From: Bacteroidota bacterium
Lineage (GTDB): Bacteria > Bacteroidota > Bacteroidia > UKL13-3
Direction of reading: 5' to 3'
DNA: 64,000 nt
NCBI GenBank assembly: GCA_040388375.1
Contig: JAZKBU010000005.1
Coordinates: forward strand, 416,395-480,394
Shown here: piece by piece, positions 42,790 to 51,426 of the stretch
How positions within the stretch are numbered: the stretch's first letter is position 1
How the letters are laid out: the number at the start of each line of letters is the position of its first letter
Notes under the pieces: model-generated
Databases searched by the model: none
The model's input: the letters and a program-made list of their open reading frames with translations, nothing else
Told to the model about the DNA's origin: nothing
Made by a program: the position numbers and the translations under genes

Positions 42790-44619
42790 TTAAGGCTTAA
42801 AGAGTTTTTTCTCAAGAAAAGAGAAGATTTTTTCAAAATTATTTTTTGTTTGATTATCGAATTCAAAATTTCTTTTATTGATTAAACACTCTTGAATTGT
42901 TCTATTAAAATGTGTTTTGTTGAGAGATGTTGAAGATGGGTAAGCAATTAATTGAAATTTTAATGCTTCATTTTTGTCAAACATATTTTCCATTTTAAAT
43001 TTCTTCCAAACTTTGTTAATGTCTTCTAACGTGAAAATTCTGGGTTCTACCATAATTCCAAACTTTTCGATATATCTATTTTTTTGGTTGACTCCTTCTT
43101 TGTCAGAATCAAGTAAGACAATAAACTCCTTCCCCCAAGCAATATATAAACTTATTAGAGTATCAAGATTTCCAGAACCCGTGCTTGGAGCAATATTTAC
43201 TCTAGTTGTCTTTTTTAAAATTACTTCCTGAAAATATTCCAATGTATAAAAGTCATTTTTACCTTCCATAAAAACACAATTCGGAAGCGATTCTAAATTG
43301 CTTGGAGAATAATCAAGCACATCAAGTATTGGTTGAAAGTAAGCCGCATTATGAGGATGATTAATTACAAACTCTCTGTAAGGTTCAATTGAAATATTTG
43401 TTTTCTTTATATTATATGTTTCCGTATCTTCAATTTTCAATCCATCATTTTTTACAACATAAGTGCTTTCAAGCCAATTAGGATTTATTAAATGGTGGCT
43501 ATGTGTGGTATAAATTATTTTACTGTTTTTAGTGAGATTTTCAAAACTCTTCAAAAGTTGTTTTTGTGCTGATGAATGTAGGTTAGATGCTGGTTCATCA
43601 AAAAGGTAAATGATGTTTTGTGGAGTGTTTTTTCTGAAAGGTCTAAATTGTGTAAAAAGTAAAAAAATAAAGAACCACTTAAAACCTAGTGACCTTTCAT
43701 TGATTTGATATATACCATCTTGTGCTTCAATTTCAAATTCAAGGTAAGGAAGCTTTTCATCATCAATATTATAGTTGATTGTAATTCTTGTATCCTTTAT
43801 TTCTCTTTTAAATATTCTATTCCACGCCTCAAAAACGACATCAGTTACTTTTCTACTCATTTTTTGTAATAAACTGTGTAAATTTCTTTTGTCATTTGGA
43901 TCACCACTTTTTATTCTATTAATAAGATGTGTTTTAATATTAGATTCATTTTCAAGTGAGTATAAAATGTCTTGAATAAGTTCAGTATAAAAAATTTCTT
44001 TCGAAGTCGCTACACCTTTAGCTTCAAGATAAATTTTTGAAGGGAAATCAAAAAGAAAATTCGGGAAGTAGAGAATGCTAGGGATTAATCTTTGACATAA
44101 AAGATATAACCCTTCATTTTCTTTTGTGTATTGTTTGCCATGTATGTCGATGTACTTTGTCTTCGGTTGAGTTTTCAATAAACCCTGAAAACCAGTCCAC
44201 ATTGCATCTAGTTTATGAAACTTTGAATCTTTAAATATATAATCACGATAGTATTTTATACTAGTAGTAGTTTTTACTTGTCTGAAAGGTGTATTTGCTT
44301 TAACGTATTCATTTATTTTTTTTAAATCATTAGCATCAAGTTTTATTGTAACTTCAAGCGAAATAACACCATTGAAATTGTCACGTTTACTTATTGGAAT
44401 TAAGATATTATAATCTTTAATTATTGCCCCTGGGAGTTCCAAGGGACTTAGCCCTTTATCGTTAGGATTGAAAAAATTGATTGCTTCTAGTATTGTTGTC
44501 TTACCACTTTCATTTAATCCAACTAAAGTATAAATATTTGCATCAGGTGATTTATCAAGGTTGACAGTTACATTTTCGATTCCTTTGAAATTTTTTATTT
44601 TGAACTCTGTAAATTTCAT
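42790..44619 (-). CDS. AAA-ATPase with C-terminal TOPRIM domain (OLD-like), first gene of pair
   Basis: The 609-aa protein has Walker A VGLNESGKTT (33-42), Walker B IYLFDEPASNLH (337-348) and H-loop TTHSH (371-375). The signature region SLGFKWFFIF (310-319) lacks the usual LSSGE sequence, so ATPase behaviour may differ from its neighbour. The TOPRIM part contains CVFMEGKNDFYTLEYF (E452) and FIVLLDSDKEG (D504, D506), with a glycine loop STGSGNLD between. The second gene starts 19 bp downstream. The sequence is notably AT-rich. Two differing ATPase-TOPRIM proteins in tandem suggest a heteromeric defence complex; this is inference. Confidence 0.78.
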   Translation of the reverse strand: MKFTEFKIKNFKGIENVTVNLDKSPDANIYTLVGLNESGKTTILEAINFFNPNDKGLSPLELPGAIIKDYNILIPISKRDNFNGVISLEVTIKLDANDLKKINEYVKANTPFRQVKTTTSIKYYRDYIFKDSKFHKLDAMWTGFQGLLKTQPKTKYIDIHGKQYTKENEGLYLLCQRLIPSILYFPNFLFDFPSKIYLEAKGVATSKEIFYTELIQDILYSLENESNIKTHLINRIKSGDPNDKRNLHSLLQKMSRKVTDVVFEAWNRIFKREIKDTRITINYNIDDEKLPYLEFEIEAQDGIYQINERSLGFKWFFIFLLFTQFRPFRKNTPQNIIYLFDEPASNLHSSAQKQLLKSFENLTKNSKIIYTTHSHHLINPNWLESTYVVKNDGLKIEDTETYNIKKTNISIEPYREFVINHPHNAAYFQPILDVLDYSPSNLESLPNCVFMEGKNDFYTLEYFQEVILKKTTRVNIAPSTGSGNLDTLISLYIAWGKEFIVLLDSDKEGVNQKNRYIEKFGIMVEPRIFTLEDINKVWKKFKMENMFDKNEALKFQLIAYPSSTSLNKTHFNRTIQECLINKRNFEFDNQTKNNFEKIFSFLEKKLFKP

Positions 44620-44880
44620 ATTATTTAGGTTAGTATTTTTATAATAAGTTGTTCATTAATTTTACCAAACCTATTCATAATATTTAACAGTAACAACCAT
44701 AATAGGAGAAAGAGTAGTTTTACTAAAAGGGTAGTATTTATACTAGAAAAACACCCTTTCTTTTATGTGAAATATGAGCGTTAATCCGTTACCTGCTTTT
44801 TTTACTAAACAAAACACATTTCAGTGTTAAAAACCCTACCCAATAAACGCTGTCTTTAATTGTACATTCGCTCAGTTAAA

Positions 44881-47547
44881 ATGGCAAAAGGCACAAAAGA
44901 AAATAAAGTATTGTTTGGCGATGTAAAAGACTTTACAGAGCCCGAGGTGGAAGCACCCAAAGAGGCACCTAAGAAAGGAGCTAAGGGAAGCTTTAAACCA
45001 TTTAAGTTTTTAGCAGACGAACGTTTCATCAAATCGTTGGGCATAGGCTTGCTGTTGTTTGCGGTGTTTTTAGCCATAGCGGGCTTTTCATTTTTACTTA
45101 CCTGGCAAGCCGACCAAAGTTTGGTGAAGGATATGAGCTTTGGCTTGTTCCAGCTAGACAATGAACTGAGTGCCCAAAACGCTTTGGGTAAGTTAGGTGC
45201 CTGGTTAGGTTTTGTATTTTTTTACAAAGGTTTTGGCGTTGCTTCCTTTGCTTTCTGCTTAATATTTATGGCCGTGGGTATTTTTCTGCTTACCAAACTA
45301 CAGCCTATTCCTATTTTTAAAACCCTGCGCTATTCGTTCTTTACCGTTATATTTATTTCCCTGTTCTTGGGTTTTGTGTTTAACCACAGCTACCAGATAT
45401 TGGGAGGAGTATTCGGGCATTTTGGAGCCCAGTACCTGCAAGGTATATTGGGTAATATAGGTACCAGCTTGTTTTTGCTCAGCTACGTACTCGTATTTAC
45501 CGTGGCCATATTCAATATTGAGTTTTACAAGCCCGGTTTTAAAATAGGCAAAGAGCAGTTTTTTGAATCGAGCGTAGGGGGGGGAAGTGAAGTAAAAGAT
45601 GCTGCAAATACAGGCAGCAATGTAGTAGAAGGTGAGTTGGCTGCAGCCGAAGAAGAAGCCTTGCCTCCTTTAGATGCCGATGATTTTGTATTGGTAGAAA
45701 AACCCATAGAAAATACAGCAGAAATAACCGAAGAAGAAGCGGAGTTTCCCGAAGATACCCAAAATCCGCAAATAACTTTTGCCGATGGTTTACCGCTAGA
45801 GGAGCTGGATACGGAAGAAGATGCTTTGGATGAATTACCCATTACTGAATTAGCCGAAGAGATAGCAGCAACAGTTCCTATAGAATTACCCCTAACACGC
45901 GATACCAATCATGCACCCGATGCGGCTGTTTTTAAAACCGATAGCGGTTTGGTGCTGGAGGTAAATGATGCCTTGGCTAACGAAGAAGAAGAGCCAGCCG
46001 AGCCAGCCCGCAAAGCTCATTATGGTATAGACGAAGCGTACGACCCTACTTTGGAATACAGCAATTACAAGTTCCCGACCATTGAGCTGCTAACCGATTA
46101 CGGTGACAGCAAGTCGAAAATGGATACCAATGAGCTGAACGAAAAAACACGCATGATTGAAGAAACCTTGCGTAATTACAATATAGGTATTAAAAAGATT
46201 TCGGCTACCGTTGGGCCAACCGTTACCTTGTATGAAATTATTCCGCAGGACGGGGTGCGTATAGCTAAAATAAAAAACCTGGAAGACGATATTGCTTTGA
46301 GCTTAGCCGCTTTGGGTATACGTATTATTGCGCCTATTCCGGGTAAAGGAACCATTGGTATAGAAGTGCCTAACTCAAACCCTGCTATGGTGCCTATGCG
46401 CAGCTTAATCAGCTCATCCAAATTTATCAATTCGGATATGGATTTGCCTATAGCCTTTGGTAAAACCATTTCCAACGAGGTGTTTGTGGCTGATTTGGCC
46501 AAGATGCCCCATTTGTTAATGGCGGGTGCTACAGGGCAAGGTAAATCGGTTGGATTGAATGCCATACTGGTTTCGTTGCTGTACAAAAAGCATCCATCGC
46601 AAATTAAGTTCGTATTGGTCGATCCGAAAAAGGTAGAGTTAAATATATACAAACTGATAGAACGCCATTTCCTGGCTAAAATACCTGGCGATGCCGAAGC
46701 CATTATAACCGATACCAAGCTGGTGGTTACTACCCTTAGCTCGTTATGTAAAGAAATGGACGACCGCTACGATTTGTTAAAGGATGCACAGGTAAGGAAT
46801 TTAAAAGAATACAACGCCAAGTTTTTAAGCAGGCGTTTGGTACCTACTGATAAAATGCAGCACCGTTTCCTACCTTATATAGTGGTGGTGATTGATGAGC
46901 TGGCTGATTTGATGATGACGGCAGGTAAGGAAGTTGAATTGCCTATAGCACGTTTGGCCCAGTTAGCCCGTGCCATTGGTATCCATTTAATTTTGGCTAC
47001 GCAACGCCCTTCGGTTAATATTATTACGGGTACTATTAAAGCCAATTTCCCGGCCCGTGTGGCTTTCCGGGTTTCGCAAAAAATAGATTCGCGTACCATT
47101 TTAGATGCCAACGGAGCTGACCAATTGATAGGAAAAGGAGATATGTTGTTTAGCAATGGAAACGATTTGGTGCGTTTGCAATGCGCTTTTGTTGATACAC
47201 CGGAAGTAGAACGTATAGTAGAGTTTATAGGCAACCAGAATGGCAACGAGCCATATTTATTGCCACTGGTACAAGTGGAAGGTGATGATGGCATAAACAG
47301 TGGCGAAGGATTTAACAGCCGCGATAAAGATGAACTGTTTGATGAAGCCGCCCATTTAATAGTATCGAGCCAGCAGGGTTCTACCTCGTTATTGCAGCGT
47401 AAGCTAAACTTAGGCTATAACCGAGCAGGCCGCTTAATTGACCAATTGGAAAAAGCGGGTATAGTAGGTCCGTTTAAAGGCAGTAAAGCCCGCGAAGTGT
47501 TGGTATCGGATATTATAGAGCTGGAAGATAGGTTGAAGAATTTGTAG
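44881..47547 (+). CDS. ftsK: DNA translocase FtsK/SpoIIIE
   Basis: From ATG 44881 (888 aa; a TTG at 44860 is in frame but unneeded) the protein has a short charged start, four membrane spans in residues about 45-215, a long acidic linker (residues 215-390), then the motor. Walker A is GATGQGKS at residues 549-556, IVVVIDELADLMMTAGKEVE is Walker B, and ATQRPSVNIITGTIKANFPARVAFRV follows. The C-terminal gamma winged helix (DELFDEAAHLIVSSQQ...LQRKLNLGYNRAGRLID) reads the polarity sequence that directs the motor to dif. It pumps chromosome ends through the division septum and helps XerCD resolution. Confidence 0.96.
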   Translation: MAKGTKENKVLFGDVKDFTEPEVEAPKEAPKKGAKGSFKPFKFLADERFIKSLGIGLLLFAVFLAIAGFSFLLTWQADQSLVKDMSFGLFQLDNELSAQNALGKLGAWLGFVFFYKGFGVASFAFCLIFMAVGIFLLTKLQPIPIFKTLRYSFFTVIFISLFLGFVFNHSYQILGGVFGHFGAQYLQGILGNIGTSLFLLSYVLVFTVAIFNIEFYKPGFKIGKEQFFESSVGGGSEVKDAANTGSNVVEGELAAAEEEALPPLDADDFVLVEKPIENTAEITEEEAEFPEDTQNPQITFADGLPLEELDTEEDALDELPITELAEEIAATVPIELPLTRDTNHAPDAAVFKTDSGLVLEVNDALANEEEEPAEPARKAHYGIDEAYDPTLEYSNYKFPTIELLTDYGDSKSKMDTNELNEKTRMIEETLRNYNIGIKKISATVGPTVTLYEIIPQDGVRIAKIKNLEDDIALSLAALGIRIIAPIPGKGTIGIEVPNSNPAMVPMRSLISSSKFINSDMDLPIAFGKTISNEVFVADLAKMPHLLMAGATGQGKSVGLNAILVSLLYKKHPSQIKFVLVDPKKVELNIYKLIERHFLAKIPGDAEAIITDTKLVVTTLSSLCKEMDDRYDLLKDAQVRNLKEYNAKFLSRRLVPTDKMQHRFLPYIVVVIDELADLMMTAGKEVELPIARLAQLARAIGIHLILATQRPSVNIITGTIKANFPARVAFRVSQKIDSRTILDANGADQLIGKGDMLFSNGNDLVRLQCAFVDTPEVERIVEFIGNQNGNEPYLLPLVQVEGDDGINSGEGFNSRDKDELFDEAAHLIVSSQQGSTSLLQRKLNLGYNRAGRLIDQLEKAGIVGPFKGSKAREVLVSDIIELEDRLKNL

Positions 47548-47939
47548 CGTAACTGACGTTTGAGCGGAGCCGAAAACGAGGTTTCGGCTTCGCTCAACCT
47601 CCGTGGGCTCCGCTCGACCTACGTGCGTGAGCAACATGTAAAGACGTTGCATGCAACGTCTCTACGAAGTGGTGGTTGAGCGTAGCCGAAACCACTGTTG
47701 GGGAGTAATCATTTAATTTAACATTTAGTTATTTAATAGTACTTGCAAATTGGCGTTTGAGGTCGTTGAGTGAAGCCGAAACGAGGTTTCGGCTTCGCTC
47801 AACCTCCGTTAAAATAATAGTCGCTCAACCTCCGAAGGAAGTGGTGGTTGAGCGTAGCCGAAACCACTGTGGGGAGTAATGATTTTATTTAACATTTTAG
47901 TCATTTACAATTTGTATCTTAGCGCGATTTTTTAACGCT
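47548..47939. repeat. Cluster of GAGCG-AGCCGAAA hairpins with an internal 170-bp duplication
   Basis: Hairpins include 47561-47596 (TGAGCGGAGCCGAAA / TTTCGGCTTCGCTCA) and 47765-47803 (GTTGAGTGAAGCCGAAAC / GTTTCGGCTTCGCTCAAC, perfect apart from one wobble). A unit of about 70 bp containing GGTTGAGCGTAGCCGAAACC and then GGGGAGTAAT occurs twice, near 47666 and 47838. The 28-bp palindrome is at 47638-47665. Close to the next gene, TATCTTAG at 47915-47922 is a one-mismatch -7 box. No gene is seen. Confidence 0.85.
47638..47665. repeat. 28-bp palindromic dispersed repeat, copy C
   Basis: GTAAA, then GACGTTGCATGCAACGTC, then TCTAC; identical to copy A at 12742. It is embedded in the cluster of GAGCG-type hairpins downstream of ftsK. 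Confidence 0.9.
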
Positions 47940-48359
47940 GTGAAAAAATACACACTCCAAATAGAAACAGAAGAAGACAGCCTGTTTTATGCTTTATTAA
48001 GCACTGAAAAAATTACCCGCTTAGCATGGCTTTTAAATGCGCAATTCCAGTTTAATTTTGAACGTGTGGAGAGTATTGAATGGTACAACGAATCAGAAAG
48101 AGCCAATTATTATTTCAGCAAATTTATTTACAACGATGAGCTGAACCATTTAACCTATACTTTGTTTGCTAACTATAGCGAAGCCAAAATATTGTTTACC
48201 GAGCTTAGGGCTATGCAATACTTTATTTTAGTAGAAGGCGGCTTATCCTTTTTTAGCGAAAAGCCATTTTTAGCACAGCTTAAACAAATTAACGAAATAC
48301 AACTAACCATGCAGGTTGACCAAAGCAGGTTAAAGCAAAAACCAAACTTAATTTTATAA
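47940..48359 (+). CDS. IPExxxVDY-family protein upstream of pyruvate kinase
   Basis: The 139-aa product starts with GTG. It has the family pattern ITRLAWLLNAQFQFNFERVESIE in the N-terminal third and YFILVEGGL near residue 96, corresponding to the usual YFLxIEG segment; the name-giving motif itself is degenerate here. The family is confined to Bacteroidota and typically lies just upstream of pyk, as here (30-bp gap). Its function is unknown, but the fixed linkage suggests a link to pyruvate kinase expression or activity. Confidence 0.7.
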   Translation: MKKYTLQIETEEDSLFYALLSTEKITRLAWLLNAQFQFNFERVESIEWYNESERANYYFSKFIYNDELNHLTYTLFANYSEAKILFTELRAMQYFILVEGGLSFFSEKPFLAQLKQINEIQLTMQVDQSRLKQKPNLIL

Positions 48360-48389
48360 TAAATAGATTTTAAAAATAGATACAGATAC

Positions 48390-49826
48390 ATGACAAAAGC
48401 ACTTTTTAACCGTACTAAAATAGTTGCCACCATAGGGCCGGCAACCAGTAGTTTAGATAATTTAAAAGCCATTATAAACGAAGGAGTAGATGTATGCAGG
48501 TTAAACTTTTCGCATGGTACTTACGAAGACCACCAAAAGGTAGTTGACAATATAAGACAAGCCAACGAAGAGCTAAGCACCAATGTATGTATGCTGTTAG
48601 ATTTGCAAGGGCCTAAGCTGCGTGTGGGCGAAATGGAGAACGGTAAAGTAGAGTTGATACAGGGCGAAATTATAGAAGTAACTACTGAAAAATGTATTGG
48701 AACGAGTAAACGTATTTATATCAATTTTGAAAACCTGCCTAAGGATGTAAATATAGGAGAGCGTATATTATTAGACGATGGCAAGCTGGAATTAAAAGTA
48801 ATTGAAACCAATAAAAAAGACCTGGTAAAAGCCCTGGTTATATTTGGTGGCGTGCTTTCCAATAAAAAAGGATTCAATTTACCTGATACCAAAATGAGCA
48901 TACCGAGCATGACGCAGAAAGATTTGGATGATTTGAAGTTTGGTATAGAAAACAAAGTTGAGTGGGTAGCTTTATCGTTTGTGCGCAGTGAGCACGATGT
49001 AGTTTTTATCAGAAATATTATTGATCAAAACGATTGGAAACCGCGTATTATTTCAAAAATAGAAAAGCCCGAAGCGGTTGAAAATATTGATAAAATAATT
49101 GCTGCATCGGATGGAATTATGGTGGCTCGTGGCGACTTAGGTGTGGAAATGCCTATGGAGCAGGTGCCCGTTATTCAAAAACGCATTGTTAAAAAATGTA
49201 TTGAAGCCAGCAAGCCTGTAATTATAGCTACGCAAATGATGGAAAGCATGATAGTAAGCCCTGTGCCTACCCGTGCGGAGTTAAACGATATAGCCAATGC
49301 GGTAATGGATGGTTCTGATGCGGTAATGCTAAGTGCTGAAACTTCGGTAGGTGCTTACCCCGTTAACGCCATCAGCTATATGCGCAGAACCATTATGGAG
49401 GTAGAAACAGGCACCAATGCGCCTTACTTTAAAGGCCAACGCCCTTCGGCTGATAGTGAAACCTTTTTATCGGACGAAATATGCTTTACAGCCGTAAGGG
49501 TAAGCGACCATTTAAAAGCCGATGCCATAGTTGGCATGACTTTTTCTGGTTACTCTGCGTATAAAATTTCATCGTTCCGCCCGAAAGCCAGTATATTTAT
49601 TTTTACCACCAATCCGCGTTTGGTAAATACGTTGAGTTTGGTTTGGGGTGTTAGAGGCTTTTTATACCGCGAGTTTGAAAGTACTGACGACTCGATGCAG
49701 GATGTAAATAACAGTTTATTAAAAGGTGGATTTGTAAAATCAGGACAGTTGGTTATTAATACAGCCAGCATGCCTATTATTGAACGCAACAGGGTAAATA
49801 CCATTAAAGTATCAGAAATAAAATAA
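48390..49826 (+). CDS. pyk: Pyruvate kinase
   Basis: The 478-aa enzyme shows TKIVATIGPATSSLDNLKAII and CRLNFSHG at the start, the substrate-site region IISKIEKPEAVENIDKIIAASDGIMVARGDLGVE around residues 212-245 with the catalytic Lys and metal-binding Glu/Asp, and DAVMLSAETSVGAYPV near residue 310. It transfers phosphate from phosphoenolpyruvate to ADP at the end of glycolysis. It follows the IPExxxVDY gene by 30 bp and is followed by a lipoprotein gene after 8 bp, forming a short operon with DUF2480 and a TrpF-like gene. Confidence 0.97.
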   Translation: MTKALFNRTKIVATIGPATSSLDNLKAIINEGVDVCRLNFSHGTYEDHQKVVDNIRQANEELSTNVCMLLDLQGPKLRVGEMENGKVELIQGEIIEVTTEKCIGTSKRIYINFENLPKDVNIGERILLDDGKLELKVIETNKKDLVKALVIFGGVLSNKKGFNLPDTKMSIPSMTQKDLDDLKFGIENKVEWVALSFVRSEHDVVFIRNIIDQNDWKPRIISKIEKPEAVENIDKIIAASDGIMVARGDLGVEMPMEQVPVIQKRIVKKCIEASKPVIIATQMMESMIVSPVPTRAELNDIANAVMDGSDAVMLSAETSVGAYPVNAISYMRRTIMEVETGTNAPYFKGQRPSADSETFLSDEICFTAVRVSDHLKADAIVGMTFSGYSAYKISSFRPKASIFIFTTNPRLVNTLSLVWGVRGFLYREFESTDDSMQDVNNSLLKGGFVKSGQLVINTASMPIIERNRVNTIKVSEIK

Positions 49827-49834
49827 GGGTAAGT

Positions 49835-50215
49835 ATGAGAAAATATTTTTTATTAATAGGCGTAGTCAGCATGTTATATGCCTGTTCCAAGTCAGATAAC
49901 AACAGCCAGCCATCGCAGACCATTATAACCAGCGATAGCTCGGAGTACAGCGGCCGTTTAAAAGTAGTGGTGTTAGATGGTGCCAATAACAATAATGTTA
50001 TCAATGGTGCATCGGTATTTTTATATCCTACTTACGAAGATTTAAAACGTAACTTTTATTTAAATACGGTAGTGAGTGCGGGTGGTAATGCCGACTTTGG
50101 TTATGTACTGCAAGGCAACTATTATTTAAGGGCGCAAAGCGGTACCAAAAGCGATACCAATGTAGTGCAGGTAATGGGGCAAAAAACCATAACCCGTACC
50201 ATGATTGTACGATAA
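49835..50215 (+). CDS. Small lipoprotein with carboxypeptidase-like Ig domain
   Basis: The 126-aa protein has a signal sequence with lipobox MLYAC (cysteine about residue 17), then a low-complexity Ser/Asn/Gln linker, and a beta-sandwich from about residue 45: LKVVVLDGANNNNVINGASVFLYPTYEDLKRN and ADFGYVLQGNYYLRAQSGTKSDTN. The pattern resembles CarboxypepD_reg-like or Cna-B-like domains. It should be anchored in an envelope membrane. It is only 8 bp from pyk and 5 bp from the DUF2480 gene. Confidence 0.72.
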   Translation: MRKYFLLIGVVSMLYACSKSDNNSQPSQTIITSDSSEYSGRLKVVVLDGANNNNVINGASVFLYPTYEDLKRNFYLNTVVSAGGNADFGYVLQGNYYLRAQSGTKSDTNVVQVMGQKTITRTMIVR

Positions 50216-50220
50216 GCGAT

Positions 50221-50739
50221 ATGGAAACAAACGAACTGATACCAATAGAAAATAAAATAGCCAACAGTGGTTTAATTACCATTGATTTGGAAACCCTGCG
50301 CCATAATGGTAAGCGGGTGGCTTTCGATATAAAGGACTGGTTGTTCAGGGAACTGATATTAAAGGAAAAAGACTTTAGAGAGTTTGTTAAAAACCACAAC
50401 TGGACACAATACGAAAACCAGAATATTGCTTTTTATTGCAGTACGGATGCGCTGGTGCCTACCTGGGCATATATGTTACTGGCAAGTGCTGTACAACCCT
50501 ATGCGCATAAATATGTATTTGGCACTTTAGCGGAGCTGGAAACACAATTGTATATAGATGCTATTGAACAATTAGATATAAACGAATACATAGATAAACG
50601 CATTATTATTAAAGGATGTAGTCAGGATGAATTACCTGTTACGGCTTATGTGGCTATGACCAATAAACTATTACCTGTAGTAAAAAGTTTAATGTATGGC
50701 GAGGCTTGCAGCAATGTGCCTATTTATAAAAAACGATAA
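50221..50739 (+). CDS. DUF2480-family protein
   Basis: The 172-aa protein matches DUF2480 throughout: ENKIANSGLITIDLETL at the start, RVAFDIKDWLFRELILKEKDFREFVKNHNW in residues 37-67, ALVPTWAYMLLASAVQPYAHKYVFGTL, RIIIKGCSQDELPVTAYVAMT and the final VVKSLMYGEACSNVPIYKKR. Conserved Cys residues (in KGCS and EACS) could bind metal. The family is restricted to Bacteroidota and uncharacterised. It lies in the pyk operon. Confidence 0.86.
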   Translation: METNELIPIENKIANSGLITIDLETLRHNGKRVAFDIKDWLFRELILKEKDFREFVKNHNWTQYENQNIAFYCSTDALVPTWAYMLLASAVQPYAHKYVFGTLAELETQLYIDAIEQLDINEYIDKRIIIKGCSQDELPVTAYVAMTNKLLPVVKSLMYGEACSNVPIYKKR

Positions 50740-50748
50740 GAGATTTGA

Positions 50749-51369
50749 ATGGATAATAAAGTAAAGATTAAACTAGGTAATATTAATAACTTAAGCGATG
50801 CGCGTTTTGCAGCCGCAGCGGGCATTGACTATATGGGTTTTTGTTTTGATAATACCAATGTGAATTATATTCCGCCCGTAAGGGCACAACAAATTATAGA
50901 GTGGACAACAGGCTGCTTTATAGTAGCTGAATTTGGTCAGCAAAGTCTGCGTGAGATTACTGATATAGTTGATATGCTAAATATAGATATAGTTGAATTA
51001 AACAACGATTTATTACCTACAGATATTAGCGGTATTGATAAACCTATTATTAAGAAAATAGACATTGATGCCTGGAGCACGGAAGCCATCGAAAAACAAT
51101 TAAGCGCTTATGCCGAAAAGGTGGATGCTTTTCATTTATACAACAGCCAACACACTACCAATCTGGATGAAGCATGGCTTAAAAACCTGTGTGCTACCTA
51201 TAAAATTATATGGGGCTTAAACACCAGCTCTGAAAACATACCACACATCGTAAACACTTACCATCCTTACGCCTTAAACATAACCGGTGGCGATGAAGAA
51301 AAAACCGGCATGAAGGATTTTGAGGAACTCAATTTGGTGTTGGATGCGTTGGGTTTATACGAGAGTTGA
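50749..51369 (+). CDS. TrpF-like beta/alpha-barrel protein
   Basis: The 206-aa product resembles phosphoribosylanthranilate isomerase: KVKIKLGNINNLSDARFAAAAGIDYMGFCFD replaces the usual KxCGI start, and the C-terminal phosphate-binding region reads ALNITGGDEEKTGMKDF. The catalytic Cys of TrpF is absent (KLGN instead of KICG), and no other trp genes are nearby, so tryptophan synthesis is unlikely. It is probably a TrpF paralogue of unknown function, last in the pyk operon. Confidence 0.6.
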   Translation: MDNKVKIKLGNINNLSDARFAAAAGIDYMGFCFDNTNVNYIPPVRAQQIIEWTTGCFIVAEFGQQSLREITDIVDMLNIDIVELNNDLLPTDISGIDKPIIKKIDIDAWSTEAIEKQLSAYAEKVDAFHLYNSQHTTNLDEAWLKNLCATYKIIWGLNTSSENIPHIVNTYHPYALNITGGDEEKTGMKDFEELNLVLDALGLYES

Positions 51370-51372
51370 TTT

Positions 51373-51426
51373 TTGATTTCGGATATAGGATTTATGATAT
51401 GGCAACCATCATAAATCACAAATCAA
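51373..51426. terminator. Stem-loop between convergent genes
   Basis: GATTTATGAT (51389-51398) pairs with ATCATAAATC (51408-51417), and an outer TTGATTT/AAATCAA pair extends the stem. It lies between the TrpF-like gene and the end of the convergent aminotransferase-fold gene. There is no clean T-run, so it may be a repeat remnant or a weak bidirectional terminator. Confidence 0.5.

Noticed and set aside
41094..44619. Gabija system
   Set aside because: Gabija needs a UvrD-like helicase partner; both genes here are ATPase-TOPRIM and no helicase is adjacent.
50749..51369. Genuine trpF
   Set aside because: The catalytic Cys motif is missing and no tryptophan genes are nearby.
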